DNA of 34,689 nucleotides from Phenylobacterium sp. (lineage in GTDB: Bacteria > Pseudomonadota > Alphaproteobacteria > Caulobacterales > Caulobacteraceae), in NCBI RefSeq assembly GCF_030645195.1, contig NZ_JAUSLW010000174.1, positions 1 to 34,689 on the forward strand, read 5' to 3'. Positions 23,113 to 33,289 of the stretch are shown here, one piece after another. The notes under the pieces were generated by a model, which saw only the letters and a list, made by a program, of their open reading frames with translations, was not told the DNA's origin and searched no databases. Within the stretch, counting starts at the first letter, position 1; each line of letters opens with the position of its first letter. Made by a program: the position numbers and the translations under genes.

Positions 23113-25800
23113 CTAGCTGAGCAGCCCCTTCAACCGGTAGAGCGCCGCCATGGCCTCCCGCGGGCTCATGCTGTCGGGGTCGAGCTCGGCGACGGCGGCA
23201 TCCACCGCGCTGGGGCCCGAACGCTCGGCGAGGCCGGGCGCCGTGGCGGCGAACAGGGGCAGGTCCTCCAGATGGGCCGGGGCGCCGGTCTCCCGCTCCA
23301 GGCGCTCCAGCACCTCGCGGGCGCGGACCACCACCGGGGCGGGCACGCCGGCCAGCTTGGCCACCTGCACGCCGTACGAGCGGTCGGCGGGACCGGGGCC
23401 CGCCTCGTGCAGGAAGATCAGGTCGCCGTTCCACTCCTTGGCCTTGAGCGACAGGTTGGCGACGTGGGCCAGCCGGCCCTCCAGCACCGCCAGCTCGTGA
23501 TAGTGGGTGGCGAACAGGCCCCGGCAGCGGTTGGTCTCGTGCAGGGCCTCGGCGCAGGCCCAGGCGATGGCCAGGCCGTCATAGGTGGCCGTGCCCCGGC
23601 CGATCTCGTCGAGGATGACCAGGGAGCGCGGGGTGGCCTGGGTGAGGATGGCGGCGGTCTCCACCATCTCGGCCATGAAGGTCGAGCGGCCGCGGGCCAG
23701 GTCGTCGCCCGCCCCGACTCGGCTGAACAGGCGGTCCACCACCCCGATCCGCAGGCTCTGGGCGGGCACGTAGCAGCCCGACTGGGCGAGCACGGCCAGG
23801 AGCGCGTTCTGGCGCAGGAAGGTGGACTTGCCGGCCATGTTCGGCCCGGTGACGATGGCCAGGCGCGGGCCCACGACCCCAGCGCCGTCCAGGCGGCAGT
23901 CGTTGGGGGTGAAGGGCTCCCCGGCCCGCTTGACCGCGGCCTCCACCACCGGATGGCGGGCGGCGACCGCCTCGAAGGCCGTGGAGCGGTCGATGATCGG
24001 GCGCGTCCCGCCGACGTCGTCGGCCCATTCGGCCAACCCTGCGGCCACGTCCAGGCGGGCGGCGCCCTCGGCGGCGGCCTGGATGGCGGCGGCCACCCCG
24101 ATGGCGGCCTCGCGCCAGGCCTCGAAGGTGGCCACCTCGATGGCCAAGGCCCGCTCGGCGGCCTGGGCGATCTTGGCGTCCAGCTCGGCCAGCTCCACGG
24201 TGGTGAAGCGCACCTGGTTGGCCAGGGTCTGGCGGTGGATGAAGGTGGCGTTGAGCGGCGGGGCCATCAGGGGCTCGGCGGCCTTGGCCGTGGTCTCGAC
24301 GAAATAGCCCAGGACGGCGTTGTGGCGGATCTTCAGGGCCACGCCACTGTCGGCCTGGAGCTGGGCCTCCAGCTGCAGGATCACCCGGCGGCTGTCGTCG
24401 CGCAAAGCCCGCGCCTGGTCCAGCTCCGGCCGGACCCCGGGGGCCACGAAGCCGCCGTCGCGGGCCTGGGCCGGCAGCTCGTTCCCCAGGCCCTGCGCCA
24501 GCATCTGGCGGAAGGCGCCCAGGTCGAAATGGTCGTAGGCGTGCAGCACGGCCAGCGCGCCGGCGACCTCGGCGGGCGGCGGCGGGTCCAGGGGCTCCGG
24601 CGCGCCGGCGAACAGGGTGGCGATGGCCTCGCCGCGGGCCAGGCCGTCGCGCAGGCAGCCGAGGTCGCGGGGGCCGCCGCGCCCCAGGGCCAGGCGCGAC
24701 AGGGCTCGCGCCATGTCGCCGAGGCCCTTGAGCTCCTCCCGCAGCTTCTGGCGCAGGGGCCGGCGCTCGACGAACCAGCCCACGGCGTCCAGGCGCGCCT
24801 CGATGGCGGCGGGGTCCAGCAGCGGCCTCGCCAGCCGCGCGGCCAGCATCCGGGCGCCCGGGGCTGTGATGGTGCGGTCGATGGCGCCCAGCAGGGAGCC
24901 CTCGCGGGAGCCCGAGAGGCTCTTCTCGATCTCCAGGCTGGTGCGGGTGGCCGGGTCGATGGCCATGACGTCGGCCTCGCCGGCCCGGCGCGGGGCGGTC
25001 AGGGCCGGCAGGCGGCCGGCCTGGGTGGTCTCCAGGTGGGCGGCGATCAGGCCGAGCGCCGAGATCTCGGCCCCCGACAGGGTCCCAAAGCCGTCCAGGG
25101 TCTCGACGCCGTAGAGCCGCTTCAGCCGGGCCTCCGACGCGGCGGGTTCGGCCAGCGCCGAGGGCATGGGCTGGATAACCCCGCCGGCGCTGCGCAGGGC
25201 GGTGTTCATGCCTTCGTCGGCGAACAGCCGGTCGGGGACCAGGATCTCGGAGGGACCCAGCGCGGCGAGCGCCGAGGCCAGGTTCTCCCGGGCCACGGCC
25301 CAGCACTCCACCTCGCCGGTGGAGAGCTCGACGCTGGCCACGGCGGCGGCCCCGGCGCGGACCGCCACGGCGGCCAGCCGGTTGGCGCCGCGCGCATCCA
25401 GCAGGCCGTCCTCGGTGAGCGTGCCGGGCGTCACCACCCGGACCACATCGCGCCGCACGATGGACTTCGACCCGCGTTTGCGGGCCTCGGCGGGGTCCTC
25501 CATCTGCTCGCAGACGGCGACCTTGAAGCCTGAGCGGATCAGCTTGGCCAGATAGGCCTCGGCGGCGTGGACCGGCACCCCGCACATGGGGATCGGCGCG
25601 CCGCCGTGGTTTCCCCGGGCCGTCAGGGTGATGCCCAGCGCCGCGGCGGCCTTCTCCGCGTCCTCGAAGAACAGCTCGTAGAAATCCCCCATGCGGAAGA
25701 AGACCAGGGCGTCGGGCTGGCGGGCCTTGGCCTCGAAGTACTGGGCCATGACCGGGGTGGCGCCGGCGGAGTCCGCGGAGGGGGGGATCTGGGCGTTCAT
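23113..25800 (-). CDS. mutS: DNA mismatch repair protein MutS
   Basis: MutS recognises base mismatches and recruits MutL. The 895-residue length fits bacterial MutS1. The mismatch-reading domain holds the F-Y-E motif within M-G-D-F-Y-E-L-F near residue 40, after T-P-V-M-A-Q-Y. The ATPase has Walker A G652-P-N-M-A-G-K658-S-T, Walker B in V-I-L-D-E-I-G-R-G-T near 728, and the A-T-H-Y-H-E-L signature. The C-terminal helix-turn-helix dimerisation region and the usual end, S-P-R-E-A-M-A-A-L-Y-R-L-K, are present. The start is ATG at 25800. It is divergent from the GNAT gene across 96 bases and followed by its own terminator. Confidence 0.98.
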   Translation of the reverse strand: MNAQIPPSADSAGATPVMAQYFEAKARQPDALVFFRMGDFYELFFEDAEKAAAALGITLTARGNHGGAPIPMCGVPVHAAEAYLAKLIRSGFKVAVCEQMEDPAEARKRGSKSIVRRDVVRVVTPGTLTEDGLLDARGANRLAAVAVRAGAAAVASVELSTGEVECWAVARENLASALAALGPSEILVPDRLFADEGMNTALRSAGGVIQPMPSALAEPAASEARLKRLYGVETLDGFGTLSGAEISALGLIAAHLETTQAGRLPALTAPRRAGEADVMAIDPATRTSLEIEKSLSGSREGSLLGAIDRTITAPGARMLAARLARPLLDPAAIEARLDAVGWFVERRPLRQKLREELKGLGDMARALSRLALGRGGPRDLGCLRDGLARGEAIATLFAGAPEPLDPPPPAEVAGALAVLHAYDHFDLGAFRQMLAQGLGNELPAQARDGGFVAPGVRPELDQARALRDDSRRVILQLEAQLQADSGVALKIRHNAVLGYFVETTAKAAEPLMAPPLNATFIHRQTLANQVRFTTVELAELDAKIAQAAERALAIEVATFEAWREAAIGVAAAIQAAAEGAARLDVAAGLAEWADDVGGTRPIIDRSTAFEAVAARHPVVEAAVKRAGEPFTPNDCRLDGAGVVGPRLAIVTGPNMAGKSTFLRQNALLAVLAQSGCYVPAQSLRIGVVDRLFSRVGAGDDLARGRSTFMAEMVETAAILTQATPRSLVILDEIGRGTATYDGLAIAWACAEALHETNRCRGLFATHYHELAVLEGRLAHVANLSLKAKEWNGDLIFLHEAGPGPADRSYGVQVAKLAGVPAPVVVRAREVLERLERETGAPAHLEDLPLFAATAPGLAERSGPSAVDAAVAELDPDSMSPREAMAALYRLKGLLS

Positions 25801-25896
25801 GCTCGGCGCGGAGGTTAACGGCGCCCGCCGTCCGCGTCAGCCCCTTGAACAAAAGCCCGCGGGCGCCAAGCTGTGGTTAAGTCCGGGAGGTTTCCC

Positions 25897-26418
25897 ATGC
25901 ACGTCATCTTCCCCGTCGGCCCCGACGACGCCGAGGCCCTGGCCCAGGTCCACGTGACCGCCTGGCGCGAGACCTATCGTGGCCTGCTGCCGGACTCCTA
26001 TCTCGACCGCATGAGCGTGCCGGTGAACGCCCGGCGGTTCGCCAAATCCCTGGTCAGTCCGGCCGAGCACGAGATCGTCCTGGCCGCCGCCGACCGGGAG
26101 GGGATCGTGGGCTATGCGGCGGGCGGGCCCTCGCGCAGCCGCGCGCCCGGCGAGGCGGAGGTCGCCACCCTCTATGTCCTGCGCGCCCACCAGGGCCAGG
26201 CCTTGGGCCGGCGGCTGCTGACCGCCGCGGCCCGGGTGTTCGCCGACCAGGGGGCCAGGTCGCTGATGATCTCGGTCCTGCGCGACAACATCCCGGCGCG
26301 CGGCTTCTACGAACACCTGGGCGGACAGGCCGACGCGCCCCGCAGGGAGCCGGGCCCCGGCGGGGTGACCTACGAGGTCAGCTACCGGTGGCCGGATATC
26401 CGGACGCTGGCGCCCTAA
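25897..26418 (+). CDS. GNAT-family N-acetyltransferase
   Basis: The 173-residue product starts at the ATG at 25897, with GGGAGG six bases upstream; a GTG eight codons earlier is in frame but has no such site. The fold is [12 protein letters not shown] near residue 22-29, the strand-four region V-A-T-L-Y-V, and the acetyl-CoA pyrophosphate loop around residues 97-105 (A-H-Q-G-Q-A-L-G-R). The N-R-F-Y-x-like segment is [10 protein letters not shown]. The acceptor substrate is not predictable. It is divergent from mutS and converges on dnaJ so tightly that both stops lie within the four bases CTAA. Confidence 0.93.
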   Translation: MHVIFPVGPDDAEALAQVHVTAWRETYRGLLPDSYLDRMSVPVNARRFAKSLVSPAEHEIVLAAADREGIVGYAAGGPSRSRAPGEAEVATLYVLRAHQGQALGRRLLTAAARVFADQGARSLMISVLRDNIPARGFYEHLGGQADAPRREPGPGGVTYEVSYRWPDIRTLAP

Positions 26419-27563
26419 GCCCCCGTCACCTCTTCCCAGAAGCGCTTGGCCTTGCCGAGGAAGTTGGCGGACTTGGGATGCTGCTGCTCCCCGCAGAGAT
26501 CCGACAGCTCGCGCAGCAGCTCCTTTTGACGTGCATTGAGTCGAGTTGGAGTCTCCACGAAGAGCTCCACCACCAGGTCGCCCCGCTCGCGGGAGCGCAG
26601 GGAGGGCATGCCGCGGCCCTTGAGCCGGACGGTGCGGCCGGTCTGGGCGCCTTCCGGCACCTTGACCTCGATCTTGCAGTTCCCGTCGCAATTCTCCCCG
26701 CCCATCAGGCAGGGGGCCTCGATGGCGCCGCCCAGGGCGGCCACCGTCATGGGCACCGGCACGGTGCAGAGCAGGTCCAGGCCGTCGCGCTCGAACAGCT
26801 CGTGCGGCTTCACCGAGAGGAAGATGTAGAGGTCGCCGCGCGGCCCGCCCCTCGCTCCGGCGTCGCCTTCTCCCGCAAGTCTTATGCGGGCGCCGTCGTC
26901 GACCCCGGCCGGGATGCGGACCTGCAGGGTGCGCTCCTTGCGGACCTGGCCGTGGCCGCGGCACTCGACGCAGGGATCGGCGATGATCTGGCCCGAGCCG
27001 CCGCAGCGGGGACAGGCGCGTTCGACGGAGAAGAAGCCCTGGCTGGCGCGGACCCGGCCGGCGCCGCCGCAGCCGCCACAGACCGTGGGGCTGGTGCCGG
27101 GCTTGGCGCCCGAGCCGTCGCAGGCCTCGCACTGGATGGAGGCGGGGACCACTATCTCCACCTCGGAGCCGGCATAGGCCTGCTCCAGGCTGATCTCCAG
27201 ATCGTAGCGCAGGTCCTGGCCCCGGGCCGGGCCGCCGCGCTGGCGGCGTCCGCCGAACATGTCGCCGAAGACGTCGCCGAACACCTCGTTGAAGATGTCG
27301 TTCACGTCGTGGAACTGGCCGCCGCCCTGGCCGCCGCCGCCGCCATTGACGCCGGCATGGCCGAACTGGTCGTAGCGCGCGCGCTTCTGGGGATCGGAGA
27401 GGACCGAATAGGCCTCGTTGATTTCCTTGAACCGCCCCTCGGCCTCCTCGCAACCGCCATTGCGGTCAGGGTGGTGCTCCATGGCGAGCTTGCGGAAGGA
27501 CGACTTGAGCGCGGCTTCGTCGCAGCCGCGCGTCACGCCCAGGATGTCGTAATAGTCCCGCAT
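26415..27563 (-). CDS. dnaJ: Chaperone protein DnaJ
   Basis: DnaJ delivers unfolded clients to DnaK and stimulates its ATPase. The ATG at 27563 gives 382 residues; the codon before it is TTG, which I did not use. The J-domain (1-70) has H31-P-D33 in the loop. A Gly-rich region with [11 protein letters not shown] follows. Four zinc-finger repeats are complete: [24 protein letters not shown] and C-V-E-C-R-G-H-G. The client-binding C-terminal domains are intact, ending K-R-F-W-E-E-V. It is 153 bases downstream of dnaK on the same strand, with a hairpin between, so the two form the dnaKJ operon with possibly reduced dnaJ output. No strong ribosome site is seen before its start. Confidence 0.98.
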   Translation of the reverse strand: MRDYYDILGVTRGCDEAALKSSFRKLAMEHHPDRNGGCEEAEGRFKEINEAYSVLSDPQKRARYDQFGHAGVNGGGGGQGGGQFHDVNDIFNEVFGDVFGDMFGGRRQRGGPARGQDLRYDLEISLEQAYAGSEVEIVVPASIQCEACDGSGAKPGTSPTVCGGCGGAGRVRASQGFFSVERACPRCGGSGQIIADPCVECRGHGQVRKERTLQVRIPAGVDDGARIRLAGEGDAGARGGPRGDLYIFLSVKPHELFERDGLDLLCTVPVPMTVAALGGAIEAPCLMGGENCDGNCKIEVKVPEGAQTGRTVRLKGRGMPSLRSRERGDLVVELFVETPTRLNARQKELLRELSDLCGEQQHPKSANFLGKAKRFWEEVTGA

Positions 27564-27675
27564 CAAATCATCAGGCGTTCAAATTGATCTTCATGGGAGG
27601 TGGGATCGCCCGGCCCCGGCTGCAAGCCTTGGGCCAGGCGCGATCGCCGCGGCGCGGTGTCGCTCCCCACGACGA

Positions 27676-27698
27676 CCTTTCGCAAGGAATGCGAAGGG
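27676..27698 (-). promoter_or_regulatory. Hairpin in the dnaK-dnaJ gap
   Basis: CCTTTCGC (27676-27683) and GCGAAGGG (27691-27698) pair over eight positions, one as a G-U wobble, around a 7-base loop. It lies 19 bases after the dnaK stop on the minus strand and has no U-tract. It could lower read-through into dnaJ or protect the dnaK end from exonucleases after processing. The structure is seen; the role is inferred. Confidence 0.5.
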
Positions 27699-27716
27699 CC
27701 GCCATGGGGCGCGAGG

Positions 27717-29624
<1,908 letters not shown>

Positions 29625-29761
29625 ATCGAGTCCTGCTCGCTCCTTGTTGGCGGACGGCGCGTGTGGGCCTTCTAGTGAAGCACCCCCGTTCTTGTCACCG
29701 CCCCCGGTCGAAAAAGGGTCTCGGGCGGTTAGCCCAAAGAAGGCGCCGCCGTCGAGTCGCG

Positions 29762-29789
29762 ATATGGGGCTCCTGTTAGCCGCTACAAG
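29762..29789 (-). promoter_or_regulatory. Sigma-32 (RpoH) type heat-shock promoter for dnaK
   Basis: On the minus strand CTTGTAG (29789-29783) is followed after exactly 13 bases by CCCCATAT (29769-29762), close to the RpoH consensus (CTTG.., then CCCCATnT). Transcription would start about 7 bases further on, near 29755, giving a leader of about 130 bases before the dnaK ATG. A heat-shock promoter before dnaK is expected, so sequence and context agree. A second, housekeeping promoter may exist but I could not define it. Confidence 0.85.
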
Positions 29790-29799
29790 TCCAATGCCC

Positions 29800-30300
29800 C
29801 TAAAGTTTCCGGGGTTTATCGGTGGGCGATGCGCAAAATCCGGCCAGGAACGCCCCATAGGCCAGGGGCGGAAAGGGCGTCTGGCCCCGGCGGCTCGCCA
29901 CGAAGGCGTGCTGCACAACCATGGCCTGTTGCTCGATATTGAGATCGCCGAAGCTGCGCCCCGACAAAAGGTCGTAGGCATAGGCCTCCGGGCCATCGCC
30001 GCACCGGAGCTTGGCCCACAGGAGGCCGATTCCCCGCTGGGCCTGCCAGACATGGGTCAGTTCGTGGACGAACAATCCCTGCAACCCCACGGGCGACCGC
30101 GAGAAGTCACGGGTCGCCGCAGCCATCGGAAACACCATCAGCCGCGAGCCGGCCGCAAAGGCCCTGGGCCAGACCGGCAGGGCCAGGATGCGCACGCGCC
30201 CGGCGGCCAGGCCTTCGCCGAACACCTCGCGGGCCAGCGCCCGCTCGCCGTCGGTCAGGGGGCGCAGGGACAGGGGGCGCATGGGGGCGGGCGGCGTCAT
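29800..30300 (-). CDS. Small HExxH protein, 'vgr-related' type
   Basis: The 166-residue product has a clear zinc-protease-like motif, V-H79-E80-L-T-H83-V-W-Q, but no other domain I can name with confidence. Proteins like this are usually labelled 'vgr-related' in Caulobacterales, a label with no proven meaning. No signal peptide is seen, and the single motif is preceded by a short beta region and followed by a Gly/Tyr-rich stretch (A-Y-A-Y-D-L-L-S-G). It could be a small metallopeptidase or a zinc-binding remnant. The start is the ATG at 30300, with AGGA close by; an ATG six codons in is an alternative. The gene ends just before the dnaK promoter and is divergent from the AlkB gene across 20 bases, implying overlapping promoters. 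Confidence 0.65.
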   Translation of the reverse strand: MTPPAPMRPLSLRPLTDGERALAREVFGEGLAAGRVRILALPVWPRAFAAGSRLMVFPMAAATRDFSRSPVGLQGLFVHELTHVWQAQRGIGLLWAKLRCGDGPEAYAYDLLSGRSFGDLNIEQQAMVVQHAFVASRRGQTPFPPLAYGAFLAGFCASPTDKPRKL

Positions 30301-30320
30301 CTCGTCCTATATGGGGTCTG

Positions 30321-30935
30321 ATGGAGCCTGTTTCGCAAATCGGATTTCGCCTGGCGCCCGCCGCTCTTGATGCTGCGGCGCAAGAGGCCCTGCTGGCGCA
30401 GGTGCTGGAGAAGGTGGCGGCCGCGCCCTTCTACCGGCCGGTGACGCCGGGCGGTAAGCCCATGAGCGTGGAGATGACCAATTTCGGCCCCCTCGGCTGG
30501 GTGACCGACGCCGGCGGCTATCGCTATCAGCCCACCCACCCGGTGACCGGGGCGGCGTGGCCCGACATTCCGGAGGTTTTGCTGCGCCTCTGGGCCGAGC
30601 TGGCCGACCCTGAGATTCCCCCCGACGCCTGCCTGGTCAATCTCTATCGGGACGGGGCGAAGATGGGCCTGCACCAGGATCGCGACGAGGCCGATTTCAG
30701 CTTTCCGGTGCTGTCGGTCTCGCTGGGGGACACCGCCCTCTTTCGCATCGGCGGGACCAGCCGGCGCGACCCGACGACCTCGGTGCGGCTGGCGTCCGGG
30801 GATGTCTGCCTGCTGGCCGGGCCGGCGCGTCTGGCCCGTCACGGGATCGACCGGATCATCGCCGGCTCCTCGCGTCTGATCCCCGGGGGCGGCCGTATCA
30901 ACCTCACCCTGCGCCGCGCCGGGCCCGTGGCCTGA
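30321..30935 (+). CDS. alkB: Alpha-ketoglutarate-dependent dioxygenase AlkB
   Basis: AlkB removes methyl lesions such as 1-methyladenine and 3-methylcytosine from DNA and RNA by oxidation, using iron and 2-oxoglutarate. The 204-residue product has the jelly-roll ligands H118-Q-D120 and H174, and the R192-I-N-L-T-L-R198 block that binds 2-oxoglutarate. The M-G-L-H-Q-D-R-D-E segment and S-L-G-D-T-A-L-F-R match E. coli AlkB closely. The start is the ATG at 30321. It is not next to ada or alkA, so it is outside an Ada operon, and it shares a 20-base divergent start region with the HExxH gene. Confidence 0.96.
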   Translation: MEPVSQIGFRLAPAALDAAAQEALLAQVLEKVAAAPFYRPVTPGGKPMSVEMTNFGPLGWVTDAGGYRYQPTHPVTGAAWPDIPEVLLRLWAELADPEIPPDACLVNLYRDGAKMGLHQDRDEADFSFPVLSVSLGDTALFRIGGTSRRDPTTSVRLASGDVCLLAGPARLARHGIDRIIAGSSRLIPGGGRINLTLRRAGPVA

Positions 30936-31006
30936 ACGCGCCGAGCGGCTGGACTCAGAGGCGCCTGGCCCGCAGGATCAAGTCAACCCAAAGAACGAGG
31001 ACGCCC

Positions 31007-31894
31007 ATGACCACGCTGACCCGTCCCGAAGGGACCAAGCCGTCTGATCTCAACCTGTCGCGCCGGGGTCTCGCGGTCGCGGCGCTTGGCGGCTATGCGG
31101 TCTTCGCCCTGTCGGCCCAGGCCGAGCCGATCACGACGCCGGAGACCGGCCTGGTCACCGAGACGGTGCAGATCTCCCCGCCCGACACCCAGATCCCGGC
31201 CTATCTGGCGCGGCCGGCCGGCGCTGGCCCCTATCCGGTGGTGATCGTGGTCTCGGAGATCTTCGGGGTGCACGAATATATCCGCGACGTCTGCCGCCGG
31301 CTGGCGCAGCTGGGCTATGTGGCCATGGCGCCGGACTTCTTCGCCCGGGCCGGCGACCCCTCGGGCATGAGCGACTATGCCGAGATCCGCAAGATCGTGG
31401 CGACCGCCACCGACGAGCAGGTGATGGGCGACCTGTCGGCGGCCATGGCCTTCCTCAAGGCCCAGGACTACGCCCAGGCCGACACCGCGGCGATCACCGG
31501 CTTCTGCTGGGGCGGCAACATCACCTGGCAGGCCTGCCAGCGGCTGAACCTCTTCAAGGCCGGGGTCGCCTGGTACGGCCGCCTGGCCCGCCCCGCCGAC
31601 GCGCCCGCCGATGAGCGCCAATGGCCGGTGGACATGGCCGCCGCTCTCTCGGCGCCGGTGCTCGGCCTCTATGCCGGCCAGGACCAGGGCATTCCCCTCT
31701 CCGACGTGGAGAAGATGCGTAGCGCCCTGGCCGCGGCGGGCAAGACTGACAGCGAGATCCTCGTCTATCCAGAGTCCCAGCACGGCTTCCACGCCGACTA
31801 TCGCTCGGCCTATGACGCCGCAGCCGCCAAGGACGGCTGGACCCGGATGCTGGCCCACTTCGCCAAGCACGCCGTGGCGCCCGTCCCGGCATAA
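31007..31894 (+). CDS. Dienelactone hydrolase family protein with Tat-type signal
   Basis: The 295-residue product is an alpha/beta hydrolase of the dienelactone hydrolase family. The triad is visible as C167 in G-F-C-W-G-G, D226 in G-Q-D-Q and H259 in Q-H-G-F-H, with the conserved E84 in S-E-I-F-G. The N-terminus has L-S-R19-R20-G-L followed by a hydrophobic stretch and A-Q-A, a plausible Tat signal with cleavage near residue 39, so the enzyme is probably folded before export to the periplasm. The substrate is unknown; in this family it ranges from chloro-aromatic lactones to simple esters. It begins 71 bases after alkB in the same direction; co-transcription is possible. Confidence 0.93.
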   Translation: MTTLTRPEGTKPSDLNLSRRGLAVAALGGYAVFALSAQAEPITTPETGLVTETVQISPPDTQIPAYLARPAGAGPYPVVIVVSEIFGVHEYIRDVCRRLAQLGYVAMAPDFFARAGDPSGMSDYAEIRKIVATATDEQVMGDLSAAMAFLKAQDYAQADTAAITGFCWGGNITWQACQRLNLFKAGVAWYGRLARPADAPADERQWPVDMAAALSAPVLGLYAGQDQGIPLSDVEKMRSALAAAGKTDSEILVYPESQHGFHADYRSAYDAAAAKDGWTRMLAHFAKHAVAPVPA

Positions 31895-31895
31895 G

Positions 31896-31950
31896 GTCGC
31901 CATGTTTCCGGAAGGCGACGGCTGCGTTTAGGTAGTCCTTCAACGCAGCC
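31896..31950 (+). promoter_or_regulatory. Two tandem hairpins before the DUF502 gene
   Basis: GTCGCC (31896-31901) pairs with GGCGAC (31914-31919), enclosing the palindrome TTCCGGAA (31906-31913). Directly after, GGCTGCGTT (31920-31928) pairs with AACGCAGCC (31942-31950). The pair fills most of the 74-base gap between the hydrolase stop and the DUF502 start. There is no U-tract. They may slow or end the upstream transcript or form the DUF502 leader. Confidence 0.5.
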
Positions 31951-31968
31951 GACGGAGCCGCACGCCCC

Positions 31969-32670
31969 ATGGACCCCGCCGTCCGACAATTCCTGGTCCG
32001 CTGGCCCCAGACCCTGGCCCTGGGCGCTGTGACCCTGGCCCCCCTGGCCCTGACCGTCTGGGCCCTGTGGCTGCTGGCCAAGCTGGCGGCCCTGCTGGGC
32101 GCCCTGGTGATCCGACCGCTCACCTCCCTGGGCGGCGGCGGCGATGAGGGCGGGGTGTTCACCACCGTTCTGGAAATCCTCACCGCCCTGGTGATCCTCA
32201 CCATCGTCGGCGCCCTGGCCCGCGGGGCCGCGGGGCGCGCCTTTGGCAAGGCGGTGGATGACCTGGTCAGCCGCATCCCGGTGGGCCGCACCATCTATTC
32301 CTCGGCCCAGAAGCTGATCGCCAGCTTTCAATCGCCGATGGAGCAGGCCCAGAAGGTGGTGCTGATCGAATTTCCGTCGGACGAGATGAAGACGGTCGGC
32401 CTGGTCACCCAGATCTTCCGGGCCGCCGACAGCGGCGAGGAGCTGGCGGCGGTCTATGTGCCGACCACGCCAAATCCCACCTCGGGCTATGTGGAGATCG
32501 TGCCGGTAGACCGGCTGATCTGGCTGGACTGGACCCTGAACGAGGCCATCCAGTTCATCGTCTCGGCCGGCGTCACCGCGCCGGAGGCCATCAAGTATCG
32601 CGACCGGGGCCGCCCGCCCCTGGCCGATATCGGGCCGCGACCGCCGGAAGAGACGCCGCCGACGCTCTAG
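31969..32670 (+). CDS. DUF502-family membrane protein
   Basis: The 233-residue product has two transmembrane segments (about 17-45 and 63-85) followed by a soluble domain. The DUF502 marks are the R-I-P-V-G-R-T-I-Y loop, the K-V-V-L-I-E-F-P strand and T-T-P-N-P-T-S-G-Y. The family is widespread but of unknown function; the domain is presumably cytoplasmic or membrane-associated. The last 25 residues are Pro/Arg-rich. It starts at the ATG at 31969 and ends 4 bases from the convergent stop of the next gene. No partner in the window suggests a role. Confidence 0.9.
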   Translation: MDPAVRQFLVRWPQTLALGAVTLAPLALTVWALWLLAKLAALLGALVIRPLTSLGGGGDEGGVFTTVLEILTALVILTIVGALARGAAGRAFGKAVDDLVSRIPVGRTIYSSAQKLIASFQSPMEQAQKVVLIEFPSDEMKTVGLVTQIFRAADSGEELAAVYVPTTPNPTSGYVEIVPVDRLIWLDWTLNEAIQFIVSAGVTAPEAIKYRDRGRPPLADIGPRPPEETPPTL

Positions 32671-32674
32671 CCGT

Positions 32675-33130
32675 CTAGAACGGCGGCAGCTCGGACGGGG
32701 TCAGGCCATCCACGAGGTCGCCGATGGCGTCGCCGCTGGGGGCAGGGGCCGCAGGGGCCTTGGGCGCAGGCGTCTTGGCCGGGGGCGGGCGCTGGGCCGG
32801 CGGTTCGTCCGGCACCTGCAGGGCCGGGATCTGCGGATCGGCCGAAGCCGTCTCTACGGCGGTTTCGGTCGCGGCGACGGTCGCCCCGGATTCGCCAGCC
32901 TCGTCTTCGACGGGCGCCTCGCGCCTGGCGAGACTCTGATTGTTTTCGTCCAGGGCCTCGGCGTCGGTGGCGACCACGGGGGCGACCGACGCCTCAGACC
33001 CGGACGCCTCGCCGGGCAGGCGACCGCCCCGGGGCTCAGCGCCGATCACGCCCAAGGCGAAGGCGATGCCGGCGACGCCCAGCAGGGCGAGCGCCACGAG
33101 GCGGAGAACGGGTTGGGGGACGGTCCACAT
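32675..33130 (-). CDS. Membrane-anchored Pro/Ala-rich protein of unknown function
   Basis: The 151-residue product has one hydrophobic anchor (about residues 9-30) and then a long, acidic, Ala/Pro/Glu-rich extracytoplasmic tail of low complexity, with P-P-A-Q-R-P-P-P-A-K-T-P-A-P-K near residue 115. The C-terminus, D-A-I-G-D-L-V-D-G-L-T-P-S-E-L-P-P-F, is less repetitive and is the likely binding end. I recognise no family. The layout (anchor, flexible linker, short terminal motif) suggests a tether in the envelope, perhaps linked to division, but this is only prompted by the neighbouring, divergent ftsK. It is 159 bases from the ftsK start. Confidence 0.55.
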   Translation of the reverse strand: MWTVPQPVLRLVALALLGVAGIAFALGVIGAEPRGGRLPGEASGSEASVAPVVATDAEALDENNQSLARREAPVEDEAGESGATVAATETAVETASADPQIPALQVPDEPPAQRPPPAKTPAPKAPAAPAPSGDAIGDLVDGLTPSELPPF

Positions 33131-33289
33131 GGCTGAAATCCTAGTGCGGCAGGGCCTTCAGCGGAAGCGGCTTCGTCGGCGCAAGCGGGGTTTGCGCCGT
33201 CGTGTCGCCTCCGGCGCACTGTCATCGAAGTAAACGCCTCTTAACCCTCCCGACCCATAGATGGGTGGCTTGTCTTTCCTGGAGGCCTT

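Noticed and set aside
23272-25533. 753-residue plus-strand open frame
   Set aside because: Antisense to mutS; no recognisable domain.
29625-30053. Extended N-terminus of dnaK (143 extra codons)
   Set aside because: The conserved DnaK N-terminus begins at 29624 with a ribosome site; the extension runs over the heat-shock promoter and the HExxH gene.
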